Both the position numbers and the translations under genes were made by a program. The notes below the pieces were generated by a model. The model made no database searches, was not told where the DNA came from, and worked only from the letters and a program-made list of their open reading frames with translations. From a bacterium (GTDB taxonomy: Bacteria > Cyanobacteriota > Vampirovibrionia > Obscuribacterales > Obscuribacteraceae), in the NCBI GenBank assembly GCA_030431355.1, contig JAUIJG010000001.1, positions 1-40,470 of the forward strand: 40,470 nucleotides of DNA, read 5' to 3'. Below, piece by piece: positions 8,744 through 16,685 of the stretch (its first letter is position 1; every line of letters begins with the position of its first letter).

Positions 8744-9343
8744 ATCCAGTTCTTTAAGAAGTCGCTCCTTGTTGCTATGCAGATCCTTTTCGATCTCTTC
8801 AAAAAGATGACTTTTTCTAGCATAGGTGTCCAGGGACTGCCAGGAAGCGAACTCCTTAGAATTCAATGAAGAGATCTCGGTAAGAGCAATAAAAGACTGA
8901 AACAGATCCACCGTGGAGGGCTCAGCCATCCACAGCTTCTCCCGGTACAAACTCTGCATTGATTTGAGCAACTCTTTGTCTGACTCTTCTAGCATTGCGT
9001 CAGCCTGGTCGGAGAACTCTTTGCGCCGGACAACCACGCCGGTATCGGACTGCTCTGTTTTATCCTTGCTAAAATTCCCCTCGTGTTCTTCCTCGGAATT
9101 TGCAGCCACACTGACCATGATCTCTTCGTAGGCTTTTTTACGACCCCGCAATTCGATTATCATACTCAACATCGGACCATAAAATTCATCAATGCGACGC
9201 TGCTTAAAATCTTTGGTATACCTGTCATCATCGCGTTTCGCCATGAATTCATGAGTGATCCAAATTGACAGAAATGGCACTGTCACCGCAATCAAATCTT
9301 TGACCGCTAAGAGTATGTCTTTTATGTCTGATGCGCTGGCCAC
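8735..9343 (-). CDS. Hypothetical single-pass membrane protein
   Basis: I do not recognise this protein. One hydrophobic segment lies near the N-terminus (about residues 12-32, 'LAVKDLIAVTVPFLSIWITH'), followed by a charged, probably helical cytoplasmic or peripheral part of about 165 residues rich in Glu and Lys ('FKQRRIDEFYGPMLSMIIEL'). The start is GTG at 9343, adjoining and overlapping by one base the stop of the upstream membrane-protein gene, so the two are probably co-transcribed. No catalytic motif is visible. Its end overlaps the Nudix gene end. Confidence 0.6.
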   Translation of the reverse strand: MASASDIKDILLAVKDLIAVTVPFLSIWITHEFMAKRDDDRYTKDFKQRRIDEFYGPMLSMIIELRGRKKAYEEIMVSVAANSEEEHEGNFSKDKTEQSDTGVVVRRKEFSDQADAMLEESDKELLKSMQSLYREKLWMAEPSTVDLFQSFIALTEISSLNSKEFASWQSLDTYARKSHLFEEIEKDLHSNKERLLKELDLS

Positions 9344-9768
9344 TATGAGAATTTCTGCTTAACTGCCGGTTTCAACAAAGTAAATACAGTGGTTAATGAT
9401 ATCGGTATGCCTATCAGGGAAAAGCAATTAACAAAAGCTGTCAAAAGAGGTAGAAAGAGGAGCTTCCTCTTTAGTAGGGCAAAAGTGGAAGCGGCATTGA
9501 AAAGCGCCAAAACAAACAAATAAGCGGTTAAGCCAGGGATACAAAATTCAGGCAGCTTTCCCTGGCCAGGCGGCAAACCAGCCGTCAGCTCCACGGAGAA
9601 AGTAAAATTGCCTGGGCTGACGAGCGCATAAATCGCCATGGCCGCCGCAAATAAGGCGAAACAAGCATGAATTCCCATTAGAAGACTTAGTTCACGTTTT
9701 ACAGTCTCTTCAGGAACTTGGGGGGAATCTTTCTCTTTCGATTGCTCTTGATTGTTCTCTTTAGTCAA
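9343..9768 (-). CDS. Hypothetical integral membrane protein (three predicted TM segments)
   Basis: I do not recognise this protein. After a charged N-terminal tail (KENNQEQSKEKDSPQ) there are three hydrophobic stretches: 'GIHACFALFAAAMAIYALV', 'GLTAYLFVLALFNAASTFAL' and 'LLFLPLLTAFVNCFSLIGIPIS'. A short basic C-terminus follows. The layout resembles small four-helix integral membrane proteins of unknown function. It lies 6 bp downstream of the lipoprotein gene and directly upstream of the gene at 8735, on the same strand, so the three probably form one transcription unit. Confidence 0.6.
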   Translation of the reverse strand: MTKENNQEQSKEKDSPQVPEETVKRELSLLMGIHACFALFAAAMAIYALVSPGNFTFSVELTAGLPPGQGKLPEFCIPGLTAYLFVLALFNAASTFALLKRKLLFLPLLTAFVNCFSLIGIPISLTTVFTLLKPAVKQKFS

Positions 9769-9774
9769 AACGCT

Positions 9775-10857
9775 TTAGTACTTCTCCTCTCCGACTCTCT
9801 TCAAAACGGCTTTATCACCCTTCAAACGCACAGTAAACTGAAATTCATCTGACTCTACCACCGGTGCGCCAGCGAACTTGCCCACGGCCTGGACAGCTTC
9901 AATCAGGGCTTTGACCACAAGCTTATTCTCTTCGGTAGGCACCTTGGTTTTATCACCAAGACTCTTCAGCTTGCCTTCACTATCGATACCAACTTCAAGA
10001 TGCGTATCTGTCCACTTTTTGACTTTGCCGTTTTTCTCCTGATACTTTTTGTTCGCTTTAGCGACCTTATCCGGCAGAGACAAATTCTCGTTAACCGAGG
10101 CTGTGGCTTGTTCCATGAACTTGTCTATCTCTTCCTGAGAGGTGAGATCCTTTTTGGGCTCTTCTTTCTTGACTTCTTCCTTGGGTTCCTCTTTCTTCTC
10201 CCTCTCTTTCATCAATGTATCTATGATGAATAGGGCATGGCGATGATTAAAAGCCACATCCTGATCATAGGCCCTCGCCACCACCAGAATAGACTTTCCT
10301 TCTTCAGTGGACGGGAAGCCACCTACAAGAGCCCGGAAAAAGTCGGTCTTGCCCTCCGGTCGCTTGGGATACTCTGAGAGTATCCACTTAAACTTATCCC
10401 CGGAGCGAAGGTCCTCTTCGCCTTTAGAATCCTCAACCCGGTTGATCAAACCAGCCACTTCTGTGTAAGGCGGTTTGCCGGCAAAGTTAGGCAACATGGA
10501 GACAGCGGTATTATCATCGAAGACCAGAAAGATCATCTTGAGATTAGATGTTTTGGAATAGACCCCGAATGATTGAGTTGGGGCCGTGGCTTTCTTAAGA
10601 TCGGCATACCAGAAACCGTCCGGCGTGTTCTTAGAAAGTCCCGCGTACTTTACTGCGATAGCAGAAGCGATAGGGTCGTCTCTACCTTCCACCGAATCGG
10701 TAAGCACCGGTTGCTTAACATCTTCGATCTTTCCCCTATTGAGACCGGAAATGCCGGTCTGGGGACCTCCACCACCGCCGCAGGCGGAAAGAAGAAGAAG
10801 AGAGCAGAAGGTCAATGAGAGAGCCTGCTTAGCAGGTAATTTATAGTAACTATCCAT
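9775..10857 (-). CDS. Putative lipoprotein, unknown function
   Basis: The reading frame is open from 10941, but the ATG at 10857 is preferred because it gives a textbook lipoprotein signal: basic n-region, hydrophobic core and lipobox LLSAC with the acylated Cys at residue 26, followed by a Gly run (CGGGGG). The mature protein starts with a globular alpha/beta part of about 190 residues. A highly charged Lys/Glu/Pro segment follows ('KKEEPKEEVKKEEPKKD'), then a C-terminal domain of about 120 residues ending in 'GDKAVLKRVGEEKY'. The C-terminal domain resembles a TonB C-terminal-like or similar small fold only in general composition, so I make no family claim. It is 6 bp upstream of the membrane-protein gene at 9768. 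Confidence 0.65.
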   Translation of the reverse strand: MDSYYKLPAKQALSLTFCSLLLLSACGGGGGPQTGISGLNRGKIEDVKQPVLTDSVEGRDDPIASAIAVKYAGLSKNTPDGFWYADLKKATAPTQSFGVYSKTSNLKMIFLVFDDNTAVSMLPNFAGKPPYTEVAGLINRVEDSKGEEDLRSGDKFKWILSEYPKRPEGKTDFFRALVGGFPSTEEGKSILVVARAYDQDVAFNHRHALFIIDTLMKEREKKEEPKEEVKKEEPKKDLTSQEEIDKFMEQATASVNENLSLPDKVAKANKKYQEKNGKVKKWTDTHLEVGIDSEGKLKSLGDKTKVPTEENKLVVKALIEAVQAVGKFAGAPVVESDEFQFTVRLKGDKAVLKRVGEEKY

Positions 10858-10972
10858 TTCGGTTTCTTGGCAATCCCCGGAAATTTCTATCGATAAAACA
10901 ATCCCTATTATAACTGTGTTCAAATCGGGATGAGACCCCAATTATTATCGCTATCCATATTCCTATTCTGCT

Positions 10973-11971
10973 TCAGCAAGAAGCGGTGACCTGGGTCAAC
11001 AAAGCCCCTATGGTAATCAAGATGATTCCTATCAGGCGTGTCCGATTAAATCGCTCTTTGAGAATCACCAGGGCGAAGATATACATGACCAGAGGGTAGC
11101 AGCCTGTTATGACAATCACATAAGAAGCGGTGGCGCGACTGAGAGCAAGAAGATAAGTGAGACCGCCGGCGTAAAGACAGATGGATGACATTAAAGCCGG
11201 TATCATCAAACTTTTTGTCTTCAGAGGAGAGAAAAAAGTGCCCGGCTCAAGCCCTTCGGCATCCTTATCCAGGTTGAACAAGCTTCCGAAATTCTTCAAT
11301 ACTCTCCGGTTCCTTGAAAAGACAGTAAAAGCGACCATTGAGCTTAAAACGGAGACAAAGACAAGGTCCCAGATAGACTTGCAAAAGAGTACTTCAAAAG
11401 CGCTACTCAACTCGATGGCTTTCTTATCAAATACGCCCCAGACACCCCAGAGAAGGGTGGCCCCCAGAATAGCCATCCAGACACCTGCGCTCAAATTGAG
11501 ACTGCCCTCCCTATCAAGACGTCTGGCAGAAAGCCCCATGACTACTATGCCGAAAGCGACAAATACGCTACCGACAATTCGCTCGAATACAAGCGCTTCT
11601 CCTAAAAAGAAATGGGAGAAGAATTGGAGAACCACCGGATAGCAAGAAGTTAGCCCCAGTACGAGACTTGCCTCGGTCTTGTTCAATACCCATAAATAGA
11701 GAACCATGGAGACAAAATAAGAGAATCCTGCCAGAAAGGTCCAGAAGAAGACCTGGGGCTCCAGACAAACTTCTTGCCCGTCCACCATCATTGCCCAATA
11801 AGTTAGAGGAGGAACCAGAGGAGCAAGACAATTTATGGCAATCAAAACAAGAACCGGAGGCGCTTCTTTCAAGGCAAGTTTGTCAAAAACTCCCCAGGCG
11901 CCCCAGAAAATCAAAGTGGCCAGAACCGAAATATTTAAGATCCCGGCATCGCCTAACACAATGGCTGTCAC
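10973..11971 (-). CDS. EamA/DMT superfamily transporter
   Basis: This is a ten-helix drug/metabolite transporter family permease of the inner membrane. The chain is an internal duplication: 'LIFWGAWGVFDKLALKEAP' near the N-terminus is echoed by 'LLWGVWGVFDKKAIELSS' about 165 residues later. Both halves end with the characteristic 'GxCYPLVMYIFALVILKERF'-type helix 3-4 region. The total length of 332 aa is usual for the EamA family. The substrate cannot be inferred. The start used is GTG at 11969-11971, with a GTG at codon 5 also possible. No strong RBS is seen. Confidence 0.85.
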   Translation of the reverse strand: MTAIVLGDAGILNISVLATLIFWGAWGVFDKLALKEAPPVLVLIAINCLAPLVPPLTYWAMMVDGQEVCLEPQVFFWTFLAGFSYFVSMVLYLWVLNKTEASLVLGLTSCYPVVLQFFSHFFLGEALVFERIVGSVFVAFGIVVMGLSARRLDREGSLNLSAGVWMAILGATLLWGVWGVFDKKAIELSSAFEVLFCKSIWDLVFVSVLSSMVAFTVFSRNRRVLKNFGSLFNLDKDAEGLEPGTFFSPLKTKSLMIPALMSSICLYAGGLTYLLALSRATASYVIVITGCYPLVMYIFALVILKERFNRTRLIGIILITIGALLTQVTASC

Positions 11972-12063
11972 GAATAAATTGGTCCCCGCTCTAATCCGAG
12001 AAATTCAGATAGAATTTGCCGGACTTAGATTTTAGCCGGGATCAGAAAATGTTTCAGAGCAAA

Positions 12064-12087
12064 GAGGAGGGGCATAAGCCCCTCCTC
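12064..12087 (-). terminator. Perfect 10-bp stem hairpin after the copper-storage-like gene
   Basis: GAGGAGGGGC (12064-12073), loop ATAA and GCCCCTCCTC (12078-12087) form a perfect GC-rich stem. It is 21 bp beyond the stop of the minus-strand gene at 12109 and before the EamA gene. On the minus strand the stem is followed by TTTGCTCTG, a weak U-tract, so it may terminate or stabilise the 3' end. Confidence 0.7.
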
Positions 12088-12108
12088 CGAACTGAGACTC
12101 CTCAGTGA

Positions 12109-12540
12109 TTATTTGCTCCCTTTCTTAGCGGCTTTATTACAAGAAGTCTCGCAGCTATTACACTGATCGACACAGTCCTTCAGATTTTTATCTTTCAGGC
12201 TCTTGCAAGATTCGGCGCAGGTTTTGCAAGCTTCGGCGCAAAGGGCGTGAAGCTTGGCTGCCAGGGGGCTATTCCTCTTGTCGAAGTCAGTACAGGCTTT
12301 GCACAGAGCTATGCAATCCTTGAGCGCGTTTATGTGCGCAGCCTTGGCATGGGCTCCTCCTTTTTTCAAACTGTAGGCGAGGGCTTCTTCGCAACGCTTG
12401 GCGCAATCCTTACAGTTGTCCACGCAACAGGACGCATCCTTCGCTTTCTGGGCAAATGCCGCCCCCGAATATCCGGAGAATGACGGAAGAACCGCTAGAA
12501 TAGCCAGAAGACTGAACAGGGAAATAAATGTACGTAACAT
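12109..12540 (-). CDS. Exported four-helix-bundle copper-binding protein (DUF326/Csp-like)
   Basis: This probably stores or buffers Cu(I) outside the cytoplasm. A Sec-type signal peptide occupies about residues 1-30 (core 'FISLFSLLAILAVLPSF', end AAFA). The mature 110 residues hold 16 Cys in repeated CxxxC/CxxC spacing along predicted helices, e.g. 'CCVDNCKDCAKRCEEAL', 'DCIALCKAC', 'CAEACKTCAESC' and 'DCVDQCNSCETSC'. This is the pattern of DUF326 and the copper storage proteins Csp1/Csp3, whose Cys line the core of a four-helix bundle. The exported form corresponds to Csp1, although no twin-Arg is seen here. AAGGAGG precedes the ATG. It is 71 bp downstream of a second Cys-rich exported protein on the same strand. 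The family call is good; metal identity is inferred. Confidence 0.82.
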   Translation of the reverse strand: MLRTFISLFSLLAILAVLPSFSGYSGAAFAQKAKDASCCVDNCKDCAKRCEEALAYSLKKGGAHAKAAHINALKDCIALCKACTDFDKRNSPLAAKLHALCAEACKTCAESCKSLKDKNLKDCVDQCNSCETSCNKAAKKGSK

Positions 12541-12611
12541 AAGCTCGTACCTCCTTTTATATAAGTCAACAGAAAAATTTGTCTGTTTAAAAAACAGATT
12601 TCTGCGACTGT

Positions 12612-13016
12612 TCAGGACAAGAAGGCTTCATTGAAAATGTATAGTTTTACCGGTGGTGGCGCCGGACGATGCAGTCCCACCGTATAACCGACCATATCGA
12701 GTCGGCTCTTGAGAGCATCCACCGGTGACAGGGCGCCGGAGTCAAGCACAAGAAGATCGACAAAGCGATCAGTGTTTAACTGATTGCCGCCCAGGGGGCT
12801 GGATTTCCCCTTGGGTTCAGGCAAAGGTGCGCAGCAGCATCTCTGAGAGTTGCTCTTCTCTTCGGCGCAACAGGGCATGGAGCAATAGTCAGACTGAATT
12901 CCCCGGGACAGGTTGGCTGAATCTTCACCCATAGCCTGGGGATATGCGATGCCGAAAAGCAGGATGAGTCCTGCCATGAGAGCTGAAAAAGCCGGGAATT
13001 TATTTCTGGCTTTCAT
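12612..13016 (-). CDS. Small exported Cys-rich protein
   Basis: I do not recognise a family. An N-terminal signal peptide (about residues 1-29, 'FSALMAGLILLFGIAYPQAMG') is followed by a Cys cluster, 'CSMPCCAEEKSNSQRCCC' (residues about 45-62). The C-terminal part has no Cys and ends in a Pro-rich segment, 'HRPAPPPVKLYIFNEAFL'. The Cys cluster could bind a soft metal such as copper. The position immediately upstream of the DUF326/Csp-like gene, on the same strand, supports a shared role in metal handling, but that is inference. Confidence 0.6.
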   Translation of the reverse strand: MKARNKFPAFSALMAGLILLFGIAYPQAMGEDSANLSRGIQSDYCSMPCCAEEKSNSQRCCCAPLPEPKGKSSPLGGNQLNTDRFVDLLVLDSGALSPVDALKSRLDMVGYTVGLHRPAPPPVKLYIFNEAFLS

Positions 13017-13112
13017 CGGTCCTGCCCCCTGGAATAACTAAGCTCCGCCTCTGACACGATCTTTTATAGACTGGCTCACACCAATATTGTTCCCGAGAAT
13101 TGGGAAAATGTT

Positions 13113-13355
13113 TCAACAGCAACTACCGCAGGAAGTTGAGCAGCATGAGCCACAACCACCGGAAGCGGAACTATCGGAAGAGCTGTCACCAACCAGGTCT
13201 GAGGCTGACTTGGCTCGAATGTACATGTTCCAGATACGTGAAACATCCTTGCTTCCACAATGTTCACAGGCGGTTCCCGCGCTGTCTTCGGTCATAGAGC
13301 GTTCCACGGTGAAAAGTTCCCTGCACTTCTGACATCGATAATCGTAAGAGGGCAT
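13113..13355 (-). CDS. FmdB family zinc-ribbon protein
   Basis: This is a small zinc-ribbon protein of the FmdB/putative regulatory family. The N-terminus 'MPSYDYRCQKC' with the second pair 'CEHCGS' gives the CxxC...CxxC zinc knuckle characteristic of the family. Known members are annotated as regulators, mostly without experimental proof. The C-terminal tail is unusual, being Ser/Gly/Cys-rich with 'GGCGSCCSTSCGSCC', adding seven Cys beyond the four zinc ligands. The gene is 32 bp downstream of the M50 protease gene on the same strand, and upstream of the two Cys-rich exported proteins. Confidence 0.85.
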   Translation of the reverse strand: MPSYDYRCQKCRELFTVERSMTEDSAGTACEHCGSKDVSRIWNMYIRAKSASDLVGDSSSDSSASGGCGSCCSTSCGSCC

Positions 13356-13387
13356 AATCAGATACTCAGCTCCTGTGGGAATTAATT

Positions 13388-14884
13388 CTAAGGCGATTCA
13401 CTGCCGGCTTCACTCTCCGCCGGAGCCTTCTGTGCGCCTTCTTCTACCGCTTCATCTTTGGCGGACTCTTCTTCCGGCGCTTTTCTATTGAGGATCTTTT
13501 CCAGATTCTTCTGTCTTTCCGCTTCGCCTTTCTTTTTAGCTTCGGACTCTATCTTCTTGAAATCCAGCTTACCCTGCACCAGGGCCGTGATGTCATTGAT
13601 CATAATCACAGCCATTAAGACAAGCAAACTGACAAATCCCCATTTGACTATCTCTCCCTGGGCTCTTTCGCCCATTGGTCGACCCCTCACTGCCTCGAAG
13701 AGCATGAAAGCAAGGTGTCCGCCATCCAGGGCCGGCCAAGGCAAAAGGTTGATTATGGCAAGGTCCATACTGATCAATATGGTGAAAAGAAAGAGTTTGC
13801 TCCAGTCCTGCCGGGCTATATCCGAGCCTATCTTGATTACGGCAAGCACTCCATGGACATCACCAGGACCAATATTAGGCTCCCCGGCAACTTTCTTAGT
13901 TGCTCCGATTACATTCATGAATACGGACTTGGCCATCTGACCAAGCGCACTGCACATGCCCTCGGTCAATTCATACAGTCGGGTTCCTGCCACTCCAAGG
14001 GTCTCAAAAATACTGCGGTCAACCTTTTCGTACTGAGTAGGACCGGAACCGGTCTCGAGCACCATTCCCACGGTACCTTTGGCACTGGTGGTCAGCTGGA
14101 TATTCACGGGCTCTTCGTTCCGAAGTAAGTGAAGAGTTACCTCGGTGGACTTTCTGGCAGTCAGATACTTAACGGCGGACTCCGGAGTGGTTATCTTCTC
14201 GTTGTCGATGGAAACCAGAATATCGTTAGCCAAAACACCGGCTTTTTTGGCAATAGGATTGGAAGGAATAACCGCTCTGACAGTGGTCTTATAGGTCGGA
14301 TCCCCCATGGTCAGAAGCATAAAGACCATGATTAAATAAGCGAAGATTACATTGAATGTGACCCCGGCCACGGCGACCAGCGCCCTTTGCCAGATGGGAA
14401 ACTTTTTGAAGGGCTTCAATGGCACTCCGAATGCATTTCCCACCGCCTCTTCTTCCAGAGGGGGTGCATTCTCATCCTCGGCTAGATCTTTCTCTGTGAT
14501 CCGCTCAGCTATTGCTTCGGCAAGCTCGCCTTCGGCAGCCGGAGCCGGCACAGACTCACTCTTTTCCCCTTTTTCATCAGCAGAATCAGCTTTCTCATCC
14601 GCCGGAGCCGGGGAAGCGCCATAAGCAGCCTCCATCTGGGATTCGTCTCCCAACTCGGGAATAGCCACAAAGCCACCAAGAAGGAAAGCATAAATCCTGA
14701 ACTCGGTATCCCATTTCTTACCCAGGGTAATGTGGGGGCCGAAAGGAAGACCGATTCCGAAAACCGGGGTCTGAAATCCGAAAAGTCTCGCCACAAGGAA
14801 ATGTCCACACTCGTGGACCACGATCAAGATGCTCAAAATGCCGAGCATCACAAAAACCGCAAAAACTTGAACTATGAAATCCAT
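13388..14884 (-). CDS. rseP: M50 family site-2 (RIP) zinc metalloprotease, RseP-like
   Basis: This is an intramembrane metalloprotease that cuts transmembrane segments of anti-sigma factors or signal peptide remnants. The zinc motif HECGH is at residues 24-28 in the first TM helix. The second catalytic motif, 'LPWPALDGGH', sits near residue 385 in a later TM segment, with a single PDZ domain in between (about 195-280, 'AKKAGVLANDILVSIDNEKI'). An unusual acidic, Ala/Glu-rich segment of about 65 residues (about 85-150) is inserted between the first membrane region and the next TM helix. A second Glu/Ala-rich tail forms the last 50 residues. The family member is clear; the symbol is by family resemblance. 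It lies downstream of the SpoIID-domain gene on the same strand (71-bp gap). Confidence 0.9.
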   Translation of the reverse strand: MDFIVQVFAVFVMLGILSILIVVHECGHFLVARLFGFQTPVFGIGLPFGPHITLGKKWDTEFRIYAFLLGGFVAIPELGDESQMEAAYGASPAPADEKADSADEKGEKSESVPAPAAEGELAEAIAERITEKDLAEDENAPPLEEEAVGNAFGVPLKPFKKFPIWQRALVAVAGVTFNVIFAYLIMVFMLLTMGDPTYKTTVRAVIPSNPIAKKAGVLANDILVSIDNEKITTPESAVKYLTARKSTEVTLHLLRNEEPVNIQLTTSAKGTVGMVLETGSGPTQYEKVDRSIFETLGVAGTRLYELTEGMCSALGQMAKSVFMNVIGATKKVAGEPNIGPGDVHGVLAVIKIGSDIARQDWSKLFLFTILISMDLAIINLLPWPALDGGHLAFMLFEAVRGRPMGERAQGEIVKWGFVSLLVLMAVIMINDITALVQGKLDFKKIESEAKKKGEAERQKNLEKILNRKAPEEESAKDEAVEEGAQKAPAESEAGSESP

Positions 14885-14955
14885 TAATAAAGATACCGAA
14901 GCTGTGCTCTTCTCACTGGGTCAAAGTATAGTCAAACTCGCGAAATACTGCTCTA

Positions 14956-16647
14956 TTAGAGATGCGACTCTTCAAAAATTTGACCAAAGGTTACGTCTCT
15001 ATAGTAATAGTTTAGTATCTGGCGCGCATTATATCCATGTTCTGCCAGCACCCGAGCCCCGTGCTGGGAAAGTCCCAGACCATGTCCAAACCCCTGTCCC
15101 TCAAGGGTATAGGCGTTTTCTACCGGTGTGATATTAAAATTAGTGCCGGGCAAGCCCAGATTACTTCTTACTGTAGTGCCCTTCATAATCAAGGCACCCT
15201 TTTCGCCCACCACGAGTAAACTCTTAACCCGGTTGGAGGGGCTGCGCTCCACGGCGAACAGACCAATTATCGAGCCCACATCGGATTTCAAGCGGCTGGT
15301 AAGCTCATCGACAGAAAAAGTCTTCTTCCAGCTTAAGTGGGGTGAGCGATGGTCGAAATCTCGGACGGACCGCAAGTAGGGTAAGGGCTTAGACCAGACA
15401 TGCTCGGAAAGCTCGGTGAAGCCACCTCCGGCGCTGTGAAAAAAGGCTGGAACAACCTGGCTGTCATGCCTGATCACCACTCCCCGGGTCTGGGCCACAG
15501 CCATATTGGTTTTATCCTTTTCTTGAACCACCCCTTTGTAGACCTGATCGGATACCGTAGCCCGAACATCGTATCCGGAGGAGGCATACTTTCCAAGGTT
15601 TGCGATGGCGTAGGAGCGAGCAGCGATGGCCTGAGCTTTGAGCGCTTCCAGGGGCCAGCTCGGCGGCATCTCCGAGGGCAAAACCGAAAGCAGGTAATCT
15701 TCCAGATCCACAACATTTATTGCGTTAAAAACGAGTCTGCCCCCGGCATCGACAGTTCTCGGGGCGATGAGTAAAGCACCTCTATAAAGCTTTCCGTTAA
15801 AGGAAAAGAGTCCGTCAGACTTGCCCTGGGCATATCCCGGAGGGGAGATCCACACACCACCCAGGGTGGACAGATCCGGTTGACTGCGACCGGTTAAAAA
15901 CTCACTGGGCAAGGCGCCATTGCGAACAGGCACTTCCAGGACCGACTGAGGTCCATTGTTCAAGCGCATCGACGTTGGAGAATTGTCCGCTGAATTCAAG
16001 AGACTCTTCACCGGATTTGATATCAAACCGCCTCCCATAGGATCGGACGGTGTGAATGCCACATTCCTTATGGGATCAAGCTCCTGGCCGGTTGCGATAT
16101 ACGCCGCATCCACCGAACTAGCCGGGAGAAAGGAGATCAAATTACCGGCAGACCGATCCTGCCTGGCAGCAACAAGAAACTTACCGTCCGGTTTTACTTT
16201 ACCCACCACAGTGCCGGTGGATAAGTCGGTGATATCGGCTCCATCGAAGCTCTCATAGCTGACCTGGTTCAGACTTTCCCCCAGGCCAACCCGAACAAAC
16301 AAGGAGTTCTCTTTATATGGATTGTCGTATGCAAATGCTGCGGACGTGGTGAGCTGCGACAGGAAGAGGAAAAGAAAAGCGCCTAAGATCGGACGCCAGA
16401 GCGAGCGATTGGAAGATGAGTCGCATCCATCAATCCTACTTTTAACTCCAGCACCTTCCAGAAGAGAGGCTTTGCCCCAGGAAGAAGGAGAGCTTCTATA
16501 TTTATCGGATATATTCTTTCGCGTAGCGCCGGATTTATCTTCAGCTTCGATATAAGCCAACACGGCAGCGAACGCCGCGACTCGCTCCCTGTCATCGTCT
16601 TCAGGGTTGCATAATAAATCAGCAAATTTTAGAGTGCTATCGGCCAT
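14956..16647 (-). CDS. SpoIID/LytB domain protein
   Basis: This is a peptidoglycan-acting protein related to SpoIID lytic transglycosylase and to LytB/amidase enhancers. The C-terminal half (about 285-555) carries the SpoIID core: 'LPSEMPPSWPLEALKAQAIAARSYA' with the conserved Glu, the 'VSDQVYKGV' motif, 'FHSAGGGFTE' and the terminal 'GQGFGHGLGLSQHGA'. About 80 cytoplasmic residues precede one TM segment (about 85-105, 'ILGAFLFLFLSQLTTSAAF'), so it is anchored rather than secreted. SpoIID domains are common in non-sporulating bacteria, including cyanobacteria, so this does not imply sporulation. It starts 38 bp after the atp gamma stop and may be read through from the ATP synthase operon. Confidence 0.88.
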   Translation of the reverse strand: MADSTLKFADLLCNPEDDDRERVAAFAAVLAYIEAEDKSGATRKNISDKYRSSPSSWGKASLLEGAGVKSRIDGCDSSSNRSLWRPILGAFLFLFLSQLTTSAAFAYDNPYKENSLFVRVGLGESLNQVSYESFDGADITDLSTGTVVGKVKPDGKFLVAARQDRSAGNLISFLPASSVDAAYIATGQELDPIRNVAFTPSDPMGGGLISNPVKSLLNSADNSPTSMRLNNGPQSVLEVPVRNGALPSEFLTGRSQPDLSTLGGVWISPPGYAQGKSDGLFSFNGKLYRGALLIAPRTVDAGGRLVFNAINVVDLEDYLLSVLPSEMPPSWPLEALKAQAIAARSYAIANLGKYASSGYDVRATVSDQVYKGVVQEKDKTNMAVAQTRGVVIRHDSQVVPAFFHSAGGGFTELSEHVWSKPLPYLRSVRDFDHRSPHLSWKKTFSVDELTSRLKSDVGSIIGLFAVERSPSNRVKSLLVVGEKGALIMKGTTVRSNLGLPGTNFNITPVENAYTLEGQGFGHGLGLSQHGARVLAEHGYNARQILNYYYRDVTFGQIFEESHL

Positions 16648-16685
16648 GATGGCAATTATAGCTCTAAGATTTCAGTTTTCAAGGC

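Noticed and set aside
12582..12598. TCTGTTT-AAA-AAACAGA hairpin upstream of the copper-storage-like gene, considered as a terminator or copper operator
   Set aside because: The stem is AT-rich and does not match CopY or CsoR operators; a chance hairpin is as likely.
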